64,000 nt of DNA from Bacteroidia bacterium (GTDB lineage: Bacteria > Bacteroidota > Bacteroidia > J057), in contig JALEFZ010000055.1 of the NCBI GenBank assembly GCA_022760475.1, positions 248,001-312,000 on the forward strand, in the 5' to 3' direction. A program made the translations under genes and the position numbers. Shown piece after piece: positions 9,215-17,179 of this stretch (its first letter is position 1; every line of letters begins with the position of its first letter). The notes under the pieces are model-generated. The model was given only the letters and a program-made list of their open reading frames with translations, was not told the DNA's origin and did not search any database.

Positions 9215-10045
9215 TTATAAGCATGTTACGTATAAATATATAACCGGCAATGAGATCAGCATGCCATCAAAACGGTCTAACATCCCTCCATGACCCGGCA
9301 GAATCTTTCCCGAATCTTTCAACTTTACGCTTCGCTTAAACATTGACTCCACCAAATCTCCCAACTGGCTGAATATTGAGATGATAAGGGAAATTATTGT
9401 CCATGAAAATTCCTGAGGAAAAAAGTAGTCCATCAGCAATCCCATTCCAATACAAAAAATAACTCCTCCAATGGAGCCTTCCCAAGTTTTTTTGGGGCTA
9501 ACTCTTGGGAAAAGGGGGTGTTTGCCCATGATTCTGCCAAATGTATAGGCCATTACATCCAAAGTCCAGGTCAAGTAGAGTGTGCCTATGGGTATAGCAA
9601 AATTGTAGCTTTCGATTCCTTTCGGTACAGATATTTTATAAAATAAAAATAAGGGCAAAACCACATAAACGTAACCCAAAATAATAGTACCTAAAGTTTC
9701 TACGGGTCTTTCTTCTTCCTTGTTGAATAAAGCTACAATTGCCAATACTGGGAGTAGGGATAAAATGATGGTTTGGTAACTTTGGGAAGTTATTTCCAAA
9801 CCTCCAACCTTAAATAAATCCAGCAGTAGTAGAATCCAAACTGACATGCCTCCAACCAGCGCTGTCCAGAGGTATCTACCCTTTTCTATCAGCATACCTT
9901 TCATGAACTCCCAAAAACTAACAAGGGAGACAATGACGCAGAATAACCAAATTCCAAAAGGAGACAGTACAATGGCAGGGATTGCGATGGATACCGCGAC
10001 TACACCGGTAATGGCACGGGTTAGTAACTCATTCTTCTTTTTCAT
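9215..10045 (-). CDS. cdsA: Phosphatidate cytidylyltransferase
   Basis: CdsA makes CDP-diacylglycerol from phosphatidic acid and CTP, the branch point for membrane phospholipids. The 276-residue protein has about seven to eight membrane helices. It carries the family signature towards the C-terminus: SPKKTWEGSIGG, then GDLVESMFKR, and SGKILPGHGGMLDRFDG with the metal-binding Asp residues. The start codon lies inside the end of the upstream CPBP gene (17-base overlap), so the two are probably translationally coupled. Confidence 0.96.
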   Translation of the reverse strand: MKKKNELLTRAITGVVAVSIAIPAIVLSPFGIWLFCVIVSLVSFWEFMKGMLIEKGRYLWTALVGGMSVWILLLLDLFKVGGLEITSQSYQTIILSLLPVLAIVALFNKEEERPVETLGTIILGYVYVVLPLFLFYKISVPKGIESYNFAIPIGTLYLTWTLDVMAYTFGRIMGKHPLFPRVSPKKTWEGSIGGVIFCIGMGLLMDYFFPQEFSWTIISLIISIFSQLGDLVESMFKRSVKLKDSGKILPGHGGMLDRFDGMLISLPVIYLYVTCL

Positions 10046-10976
10046 GAGTGTTTGTCCTGGTTGAGATCAGGTGGAACAAGTATAGGGAGGCAGCAGAAAA
10101 TGCAATTGCCAGAATGGTAAGATACCAAGGTAGATTCATACTTTCTGTCTTTTCTAAAACCCAATTATTTTGTTTGAGGGAATAATAGGCTCCTAGTAAG
10201 CTGACAGCGTTGAATACGAAGTGCCCAATCATGGATGGGTAAATGCTCTTACTCCTCCAAAACATCCAGCCGAGCATTGCGCCGAGGGCAAGCCTCCCAA
10301 AAAATCCATGAAATTGGAGATGGATAAAGCTGAAAATAAATGCTCCTATGGCAATTCCAATTGCTGGTCCTGCAAGCCTGACGAGTTGCTGTTGTAAAAA
10401 GGACCTGAAGAAAAGCTCTTCACATACAGCAGGTAGTACGGCCATGACAAAAATAATTGGAATCAAACCTAGAGGACTTTCGACCTTCAGCAAGGCCATG
10501 ATCAGTTTTCTGCTCCTTAGTTCGACTTGCTGTGCGGAGCTTTCCCATTCAGAAAATATTTCAGGCAGGTAGGTCTGCTCAGGATTAAAATTCAGGACCT
10601 GCCCCCATACAATAGCTCCAAGCATGGCCATGGCTGCCAAAAGGTAAGCATTCACATTTGAAGTAGACTTAAATCCCTTTTCTTGAAGACTCAAACCCAA
10701 CAAATTCATCAGGAGCCAACTGCTTATCCCATAAGAAAAAACCATATGCATGCCCTGGTAGACGAAGAAAAATAATTTGGAGTGCGGACTTGCATCCAGG
10801 TTTCCAGCGAGAATTTCTTTTTGAGTGGCCAGGTCAAGCTCCAGAAATGAAGCCAGCGTCTGACCAAAAAGCCCTACCAGGAAAATTCCTGCCAACAGAT
10901 AGACAAAAAATCCCAGCACGATGGCAAAGAGGGGATTTTGGTCTGCCCTATCAGAAAATATGTCATATAGCTTCAA
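10029..10976 (-). CDS. CPBP family intramembrane glutamic endopeptidase-like protein
   Basis: This 315-residue multi-pass membrane protein carries the three CPBP (Rce1/Abi) motifs: EELFFR (about residue 185), FSFIH followed by a second His-containing stretch, and HFVFN near the C-terminus. The family includes CAAX-type prenyl endopeptidases and bacteriocin-immunity proteins; the substrate here is unknown. It overlaps cdsA by 17 bases and is the first gene of that unit. A promoter-like motif lies at 11027-11060. Confidence 0.88.
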   Translation of the reverse strand: MKLYDIFSDRADQNPLFAIVLGFFVYLLAGIFLVGLFGQTLASFLELDLATQKEILAGNLDASPHSKLFFFVYQGMHMVFSYGISSWLLMNLLGLSLQEKGFKSTSNVNAYLLAAMAMLGAIVWGQVLNFNPEQTYLPEIFSEWESSAQQVELRSRKLIMALLKVESPLGLIPIIFVMAVLPAVCEELFFRSFLQQQLVRLAGPAIGIAIGAFIFSFIHLQFHGFFGRLALGAMLGWMFWRSKSIYPSMIGHFVFNAVSLLGAYYSLKQNNWVLEKTESMNLPWYLTILAIAFSAASLYLFHLISTRTNTHEKEE

Positions 10977-11026
10977 AATCCGTTGTTTTTTATGGGTCCG
11001 AAGGCGAAGTTAAGGTCTTTGAGATC

Positions 11027-11060
11027 CAAACTAAGAACTTTTTAAAAAGAATTTTGTCAA
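11027..11060 (-). promoter_or_regulatory. Possible promoter of the CPBP-cdsA operon
   Basis: Minus strand TTG (11060-11058), 23 bases, then TTAGTTTG (11034-11027), one mismatch to TAnnTTTG. The spacer is long, so the call is weak. The leader would be about 45 bases. Confidence 0.3.
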
Positions 11061-11117
11061 TCATTTATGGAAAATTGTATTCCTTTTAATCTCCTACATA
11101 TAATAGACGGAGATTTA

Positions 11118-11151
11118 TTTGTAATTTTGATCTGATCATGGAGTATTTTTT
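11118..11151 (+). promoter_or_regulatory. Possible promoter of dusB
   Basis: TTTG at 11118-11121, a 22-base spacer and TATTTTTT at 11144-11151 (one mismatch to TAnnTTTG). The predicted transcript start is near 11158, shortly before either candidate TTG start of dusB. Confidence 0.38.
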
Positions 11152-11173
11152 TCCTGATTAACTCATTTAAGTA

Positions 11174-12334
11174 TTGGATAAAACAGACCTGGGTTTGGTT
11201 AAGATTGCGGACATAGAATTGGGAGAGTATCCTTTGCTGCTGGCACCTATGGAGGATGTCAGTGATCCTCCTTTCAGGGTATTGTGTAAGGAATTCGGTG
11301 CTGATGTAGTTTATACAGAATTTATCAGCTCTGAAGGTTTGATTCGTTTGGCAGATAAAAGCGTTCAGAAATTGGACATTTATGATGCCGAACGTCCAGT
11401 TGGGATACAGATTTTTGGTCATGACTTGGATTCCATGCGCATGACTGCAAGGATTGTAGAGGAGGCAGAGCCGGAGATACTGGATATCAACTACGGTTGC
11501 CCGGTCAAAAAGGTAACTTGTAAGGGTGCTGGTGCAGGAATTTTGCGTGATATCGACAAGATGGAGCGTCTGACCAGAGAGATTGTGAATGCAACTCATC
11601 TACCTGTTACAGTAAAAACAAGATTGGGCTGGGATGACCATACCATAAAGATCCAGGAAGTTGCCCTCAGGTTACAAGATACGGGCATCAAAGCTCTTTC
11701 TATACATGGAAGAACCCGAAAGCAGATGTACAAGGGTTTTGCCAATTGGGACTACATACAAGAGGTGGCGGCACATCCGGATATTGAAATACCTATTTTT
11801 GGAAATGGGGATGTCGATTCTCCTGAAAAGGCTGCAGAAATGCGCGAAAAATATCCCGATGTTTCAGGCATTATGATTGGAAGGGGTTCAATCGGGAATC
11901 CATGGATCTTTCAACAAATCAAGCATTACCTTGAGACTGGTGAGAAATTGCCTCTCCCAAGCATAAAAGAAATCGTTGAGGTCTGTAGGAGACATTTGTT
12001 GATGTCAGTAGACTGGAAGACGGAAATTGGGGCCATTCGCGAAATGCGAAGACACTATACCGCCTATTTCAAAGGCCTTCCTCATTTCAAAGAAATGAGA
12101 TTGAAACTTGTTACTTCGGATGATTTAAGCGAAATTCTCGATACGCTTGACTACATCGAAGAAAATTATAAAAGGCCTGAATTGCTTGGTGAGAAGCCAG
12201 TAATCACAAGGAAAAAGAAAACTCTTCCCAAACTTAAAACAGTTCGGAACAAAGAAGAGATAAAAAATAAATTGAAGTTGGAGGAAAAAAATCTGGGCAT
12301 TAAAAGTAATGCAAAGCCGCCAGTGGTATGTTAG
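11174..12334 (+). CDS. dusB: tRNA-dihydrouridine synthase (DusB type)
   Basis: This FMN enzyme reduces uridine to dihydrouridine in tRNA. The TIM barrel opens with LLLAPMEDVSDPPFR and shows the family motifs INYGCPVKKVTCKGAGAGIL (with the catalytic Cys), VTVKTRLGW, IHGRTRKQMYKG and MIGRGSIGNPW. A Lys-rich C-terminal tail (about residues 345-380) would suit RNA binding. There is no ATG: the reading frame begins at TTG 11174, or at TTG 11195, which gives the LVKIADIELGE start seen in relatives. The in-frame stop at 11168 excludes a start further upstream. Confidence 0.95.
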   Translation: MDKTDLGLVKIADIELGEYPLLLAPMEDVSDPPFRVLCKEFGADVVYTEFISSEGLIRLADKSVQKLDIYDAERPVGIQIFGHDLDSMRMTARIVEEAEPEILDINYGCPVKKVTCKGAGAGILRDIDKMERLTREIVNATHLPVTVKTRLGWDDHTIKIQEVALRLQDTGIKALSIHGRTRKQMYKGFANWDYIQEVAAHPDIEIPIFGNGDVDSPEKAAEMREKYPDVSGIMIGRGSIGNPWIFQQIKHYLETGEKLPLPSIKEIVEVCRRHLLMSVDWKTEIGAIREMRRHYTAYFKGLPHFKEMRLKLVTSDDLSEILDTLDYIEENYKRPELLGEKPVITRKKKTLPKLKTVRNKEEIKNKLKLEEKNLGIKSNAKPPVVC

Positions 12335-12488
12335 GTATTGGTGGCTAATGTAAAAAAATGCCTTATTTTTGATAGATTTCTTTCCGACTTCGCTAAATAA
12401 CAGTTCATCTGCTATCATTGTAGTCAGATTTTAGTTAAATTTCGATCACTTTCGTTCGACGTAAGAATTCTACACTAATCTTATCATT

Positions 12489-14723
12489 ATGAGACGGCAT
12501 TTTTTGATTCTCGTTCTCCTAATAGGTGCATGCTTCATAGCTAAAGCCCAGGAAGAATTTGATGTTACCAAACATATTGCTGACACCAAGGCTTTCACCT
12601 TTGATGACAACAAGAATACTGTACAGGGATACCTTTCTGTACAACTCACTGAAAAAACCAAATGTTGTGGCAAAGACCGCATCTACCTGGAAGTAAAGAT
12701 TGATCCTTCTGGGAATGTCCTTCATGCTAAAGCGATTACTGGTACCAATGAGTGTATCAGAAGATCTGCTGAAGACATTGTAAAAAATGTTAAATGGGAT
12801 GCCGCCGAATTTAGAGGCCCTACCTCTAAGTATTTGGAAATTCGTCCAGACATTGAGTGTACCGACTCAAGGGATAATTCTTACACCAAAATCGAAACAT
12901 TCAACAACGACCTACTGGATTCTGACGGAAACCCACGCAGAGAGGGCAGCGCGCCAGTAGTGAAAAAGGAAGAGCCTAAAGTAACCACTCCTGTAGTGAA
13001 GGCTGAACCGGTGAAAAAAGACCCTGTCAAGGAGACCAAAGTTGAGGAGAAGAAAGAAACTTCAATCAAGGAGGTTGCCACAAAAGCCAAGGATGACATG
13101 AAAGAGGTTGTCGCTACCAATGACGATAAAATGACCAGCGACAGCGATGAGGAGAAGCCTGCAAATGCAGATGAGTCTGTAGAAAAAGAAACCAAGGATG
13201 CTACCCGTCAAGCTCAAGAAGAGGAGGTAATTGCCCTTCGTGAGCAGTTGGCTGAAATGAGACGAAAAGAAATTGCCAAGCGTAGAAAGCAAGCTGCAAT
13301 TGCGAAGAAAAAGGCCGCTTACGAAGAGCGCAAAAGACGAGCTCGTGAGAAGAAGGAAGAGAATAGTTTTGCTAATAATAGCTCCAGCCTTTATGACGAA
13401 GATCCATATGCAGATAATGGCGATGGTACTGGTGAAGGGTTTGGTAGCCTGAATGGAGAAGTTCCAAAAGATGAAGCCATCGAAGAAGAAATCGCAAGAT
13501 TGAAGGAGCAGATTGCAGAGCTGAATGCTGCCAATGAAGAAAGAGATGCTGCAGTAAGGGCCAGCCTGGAAGAAGCAAAAACTACCAATCAGGAAATTCT
13601 AAGAATTGAAGAAGAGATTGTAGCCAAAGAAGAAGAAAAAGAGCGTTATCGCGAGGATCAGGAGCTTGCCAAGCTGGAGGAAGAAAAAGCACAAGCTGAA
13701 GAAGCTCGCCGCGCAGAGGAAGAGGCTTACGCCAGGATGATGGAAGAAATCAAGCGCCTTCAGGAAGAAGCTGATGCCAAGATCGCAGAGCTGGAAGCCA
13801 AGAAGAAGGAAGTTGATAAGATGGCCAAGCTGAAGATTGCGAGAGAGCAAGAGATTGCTTTAACCAGGTCTTTAAGAGATAAAGAGGCTCAAGCTAGGCT
13901 AGCTCAGGTTAGGTTCAACTTGCAATCACAAGGAACGCCAGTTGCCAGAATCGGAGATGAAGCCTCCGCCAATGAAAACTTGATGGATTTGCTTCCTGAC
14001 TTGACTACTGAGGTTGATAGCGAGAAATTGGCTAAGTTGATCCAGACCATCTCTGCCATGCAAGGTGAGATCGATCGCTTAAGAGGCCTTATCTCTTCTA
14101 TGGAATCAGGAGGTACTACTCCTAAGAACGGCACAGCTCCAAGTCGCATCGCCGGCGTAACAAGAAATAATCCTCCTGCAAAAACTAAAAAAGGTGGATT
14201 CAAAAATGCTGCTGAAACTGATGACTGGAAAGGATTTGATTACAAGCAGCCAGGACTGGAAGATTCTCCTATCTATACATCTGTGAACAATGAACAACCA
14301 CCTACAAATGGTAGCACCCCACAGAAGAATCCTACCGTAAAGAATACAGGAGAAGATACCAAGACCGGAAATCACGAAAACAGCACTGGACCTAAGTTCC
14401 AGCCTCGTGAGTACGTAGGTGGAAAATCTGCCATGAAGGATTTGATCAAGAGCAAACTGAAGGATGGAGGCGTTTGTGGCCTTGCTCAGTCAGTATTTTC
14501 CGTTACCTTGAACTCTTCAGGAAGGGTAATCAGGTCTGAAGTTCTAGCTGCAAACTCTCCCAAGGTGAAAGTTGAGCTTGAGCCAGTAATCAAAGGACTT
14601 AAGTTTAATGAAGTAAGCACCAGAATTCCACAGACTATTTACTTGGAATTTAAAGCTGAAATCCTTTGTGAAGGTGCTGAGAAAGTTAACCTGAAAGAAG
14701 TTCAGGATATCATCAAGAAATAA
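12489..14723 (+). CDS. Secreted coiled-coil protein with a TonB-C-like domain at each end
   Basis: This 744-residue protein has a signal peptide (MRRHFLILVLLIGACFIAKAQ). Residues about 45-120 form a small domain with Cys pairs and the IDPSGNVLHAKAITGT turn, resembling the C-terminal domain of TonB. A Lys/Glu/Pro-rich linker leads into a long, highly charged coiled coil (about 225-490). The last 100 residues (about 640-735) repeat the N-terminal domain pattern (VCGLAQS, LNSSGRVIRSEV, a closing YLEFKAEILC). A periplasmic or envelope role is likely from the signal peptide; the function is not recognised. A strong terminator follows, so the gene is probably a single unit. Confidence 0.8.
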   Translation: MRRHFLILVLLIGACFIAKAQEEFDVTKHIADTKAFTFDDNKNTVQGYLSVQLTEKTKCCGKDRIYLEVKIDPSGNVLHAKAITGTNECIRRSAEDIVKNVKWDAAEFRGPTSKYLEIRPDIECTDSRDNSYTKIETFNNDLLDSDGNPRREGSAPVVKKEEPKVTTPVVKAEPVKKDPVKETKVEEKKETSIKEVATKAKDDMKEVVATNDDKMTSDSDEEKPANADESVEKETKDATRQAQEEEVIALREQLAEMRRKEIAKRRKQAAIAKKKAAYEERKRRAREKKEENSFANNSSSLYDEDPYADNGDGTGEGFGSLNGEVPKDEAIEEEIARLKEQIAELNAANEERDAAVRASLEEAKTTNQEILRIEEEIVAKEEEKERYREDQELAKLEEEKAQAEEARRAEEEAYARMMEEIKRLQEEADAKIAELEAKKKEVDKMAKLKIAREQEIALTRSLRDKEAQARLAQVRFNLQSQGTPVARIGDEASANENLMDLLPDLTTEVDSEKLAKLIQTISAMQGEIDRLRGLISSMESGGTTPKNGTAPSRIAGVTRNNPPAKTKKGGFKNAAETDDWKGFDYKQPGLEDSPIYTSVNNEQPPTNGSTPQKNPTVKNTGEDTKTGNHENSTGPKFQPREYVGGKSAMKDLIKSKLKDGGVCGLAQSVFSVTLNSSGRVIRSEVLAANSPKVKVELEPVIKGLKFNEVSTRIPQTIYLEFKAEILCEGAEKVNLKEVQDIIKK

Positions 14724-14745
14724 TTCCCCTCATTAATGATAATTC

Positions 14746-14776
14746 AAGGCCGACGATTTTCGTCGGCCTTTTTTTA
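14746..14776 (+). terminator. Strong intrinsic terminator
   Basis: A perfect 11-bp stem (AAGGCCGACGA, closing arm at 14760-14770) with a 3-base loop is followed by a T run. It lies 22 bases after the stop of the coiled-coil gene. Confidence 0.93.
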
Positions 14777-14789
14777 TGATCTACCAAAG

Positions 14790-14845
14790 GCTATCCACAT
14801 ATCCACATTGTCCATTGTTGATAACAAATTCTGAAGGTGGATAGC
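14790..14845. promoter_or_regulatory. Cluster of DnaA-box-like 9-mers within an inverted repeat
   Basis: Four 9-mers resemble the DnaA box TTATCCACA: CTATCCACA (14791-14799, plus), ATATCCACA (14799-14807, plus), TTATCAACA (14816-14824, minus) and CTATCCACC (14836-14844, minus). The outer ones form a perfect 9-bp inverted repeat (GCTATCCAC at 14790-14798, GTGGATAGC at 14837-14845). The cluster lies between a terminator and the GHKL ATPase gene. It could be DnaA-controlled regulation, an origin, or a palindromic operator of another factor. Confidence 0.4.
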
Positions 14846-14926
14846 TAATGCCTCATCTGAGTTATCTTTGTAGTCCTCTCAAAATTTTCCGGTATGGTCC
14901 GGAAACACTAAATCTTATTAAGCCTC

Positions 14927-16660
14927 ATGAACGCTACTTTCAAGGTAGACCCTCGCCTGGCCTCCCTCCTAGGGGAGAATTATCGCTCCACCGAGCTGGC
15001 CATCAAGGAACTCGTTGACAACGCTTTCGATGCTGATGCAGAGAATGTCTGGGTTGAATTACCTTCTCCGCTATCCACAGAGCCCCTCATCATCAAAGAT
15101 GATGGAACGGGCATGACTGAAAGCGAGATCAGGAATGAATACCTCAACATCGCTTCAAGCAGGGTTTCCAGAAAGGGGGAGCGTACCCGTCTTAAGAATC
15201 GTTTGGTAAAGGGAAGGAAAGGGATCGGAAAGTTCGCAGGGCTTATGGTCGCTTCCTTGATGGAAGTTTCATCTGACTGCCGTGGGAAGCAAACTATCCT
15301 TAGCATTTGGAGGGATGAACTCATGAAGGCTAAGCAAGATTTGGAACAAGTTTCCCTTCCCATCAGAGTAAAGGAGGTGGCTAAGGAATCCCATGGTACC
15401 ACCATTTCTTTAATGGGCATCAATCAAAATTTTACCTTCCCAAATCCAAACAGGCTAAAAAGGCTTTTGGTGTTGGAATATGGGAGACAAACTGATTTTC
15501 ACATTTATGTAAATGGAGAGTTGGTTGATTTAACGGACATTCCTGGAGAGACTTTTGAAGAGGCGTTCGCATTGAGCAATGGAGAACTTGCTACCTTGAG
15601 GTTTACCATTGCCCATCATAAGCACAGCTTGAAGCAGTCAGGAATTGCATTCAGGGTGGGAGGAAAAATCGTAGGCAGCCCTAAATATTTTGGGATGGAT
15701 GAGGAAGAGAGGTTTCCAGCGAGAATGCTGAAGCGCCTTTATGGGGAGATTGAAGCCAACAGCCTTGAAAAAGATGTAACGGCTGACTGGGGTTCGGTTA
15801 TTGATAATAGCCTGCTTTTAAATGAGATCAAACTGAAAATCAGGCCTGCACTTGTGAAGGCATTTGATAAAATCTTCCAGGCCGAGATGGAAATGGCCAA
15901 GGCAAGATTAAGAAAGAGGATGAATGGAAGTATTTCTCATTTACCCGAGTCCAAAAAGGGATTAGCCAACAATGTTCTGGATAAGGTATTGAGAAAGTTT
16001 TACGGAGAAAGCGAAAGTCGAATGGCATCTGTCGTTTCCTTGATTTTAGAAGCCGTAGAGCAAAATTCAAACCCCATGTTGACCCTGGATCTGAATCTCG
16101 AAAGGAGGGAAGCCTATGCTGAGTTTGGTTTACAGGACGTCGCCATGATTGCCCAGCAGTCCAGCCGTAGGCTGATGATTCTTGAGCAATTATCAGAGGT
16201 ATTGCTTTCGGCAGATACTCCTCCTGAGAAAATCAGGGAAGCAATTTCTACGAACCTTTGGCTTTTGGGAAGCAACTATACGCTTGTATCTACCAACAAC
16301 CAATTGGTTGAAGTAGCCAGGATGTATGTAGGCCATAAATGGAACAATGGTCATGCACATGAAGCTCCTAACTTGCTCTTACTTCAGGACTTTAACAAAG
16401 GATTCCTTGTCCTCGACTTAAAGCCTGCAGACCATACCGTAGAACTCCTTGACCGAAGGAAAGCCAAAGAATACCAATCTGACCTGAAGGTCTACCTACC
16501 TGGAAGGGACATTGAAGTTATTGTGATTGGTGGAGCCTTGTCGCCCAATCTTGTAGGGCAGAAGGCCAATGCCAGTATAAAGTTCCTGTCTTATAAGGGA
16601 ATGATTACCGATGCTAAGGTTCAGCTAAACTGGTTAGCAGGAGAGTTACAAAGACGATAG
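14927..16660 (+). CDS. MORC-like GHKL ATPase with possible degenerate PD-(D/E)XK-like C-terminus
   Basis: The N-terminal Bergerat-fold ATPase is clear: the N box has E28 and N32 in KELVDNAFDADA, the G1 box is DDGTG (58-62), and the Gly-rich G2 segment GRKGIGK covers 96-102. An S5/transducer-like domain follows to about residue 330, with HHKHSLKQSGI. The C-terminal 135 residues start with NLWLLGSNY (about 443) and show P481-N482, then D497-L-K499 and KAKEYQ. This could be a PD-(D/E)XK-like nuclease core of the kind found at the end of Shedu-type and MORC-like proteins; that part is inference. GHKL/MORC-like proteins in bacteria are often linked to restriction or defence. It probably forms an operon with the membrane protein 30 bases downstream. 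Confidence 0.75.
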   Translation: MNATFKVDPRLASLLGENYRSTELAIKELVDNAFDADAENVWVELPSPLSTEPLIIKDDGTGMTESEIRNEYLNIASSRVSRKGERTRLKNRLVKGRKGIGKFAGLMVASLMEVSSDCRGKQTILSIWRDELMKAKQDLEQVSLPIRVKEVAKESHGTTISLMGINQNFTFPNPNRLKRLLVLEYGRQTDFHIYVNGELVDLTDIPGETFEEAFALSNGELATLRFTIAHHKHSLKQSGIAFRVGGKIVGSPKYFGMDEEERFPARMLKRLYGEIEANSLEKDVTADWGSVIDNSLLLNEIKLKIRPALVKAFDKIFQAEMEMAKARLRKRMNGSISHLPESKKGLANNVLDKVLRKFYGESESRMASVVSLILEAVEQNSNPMLTLDLNLERREAYAEFGLQDVAMIAQQSSRRLMILEQLSEVLLSADTPPEKIREAISTNLWLLGSNYTLVSTNNQLVEVARMYVGHKWNNGHAHEAPNLLLLQDFNKGFLVLDLKPADHTVELLDRRKAKEYQSDLKVYLPGRDIEVIVIGGALSPNLVGQKANASIKFLSYKGMITDAKVQLNWLAGELQRR

Positions 16661-16690
16661 CATAGGGTACTAATACCCAAAGAAAGGACA

Positions 16691-17161
16691 ATGAAAATTC
16701 TCTTTATTCTTCTCGCTTTTGGTGCACTTACCCTAGGAGTTATATTGGCGAAGGACTATCTGAGCAACAAAAATTTTAAAAAGGAAGACCTCAGTTGGAG
16801 AAATGGTAAACTCTCTTCAAATCCACGCTTCAGCAAGGATGAGGACGGGATTATTGTGAGTGTGAAGCTAAGACTTGAGAATGAGTCCAAGCCCTTGGTC
16901 ATTCCCGGTAAACTTCTTAGAACATTGGATTTTGGTCTAGACAGACTTTCCGAAGGTGATGAGATTAGCTTTGCAGTTGTTGAAAAGGAATCTTATAAAC
17001 CTGTAAAAAGCCTCTATTCCCTTGAAGATAAAAACGGCTCGATCCTTAATTTGGATCAAGCCACTCATTTTTATGAAAAAAACAATTACGTCTTTTTATT
17101 GCTCGCTACTTTTGCTTTTGGAGTTGGGGCTACACTGATTTTTTATTCAAATAAAGTGTAG
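16691..17161 (+). CDS. Small two-helix membrane protein, unknown function
   Basis: This 156-residue protein has one hydrophobic helix at the N-terminus (about 2-20), a central soluble beta-rich region (about 45-120) with alternating hydrophobic and charged residues, and a second helix at the C-terminus (about 130-150). Both ends are in the membrane with the middle exposed on one side. No family was recognised. It starts 30 bases after the GHKL ATPase on the same strand with no terminator between, so co-transcription is likely. It ends 18 bases before the converging dacB. Confidence 0.7.
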   Translation: MKILFILLAFGALTLGVILAKDYLSNKNFKKEDLSWRNGKLSSNPRFSKDEDGIIVSVKLRLENESKPLVIPGKLLRTLDFGLDRLSEGDEISFAVVEKESYKPVKSLYSLEDKNGSILNLDQATHFYEKNNYVFLLLATFAFGVGATLIFYSNKV

Positions 17162-17179
17162 GTGAAAAATTAAACTCTC

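Noticed and set aside
12881-13850. Ser/Phe/Leu-rich minus-strand frames
   Set aside because: They are mirror images of the Glu/Lys-rich coiled-coil gene on the plus strand, whose codons give Phe/Leu/Ser on the opposite strand.
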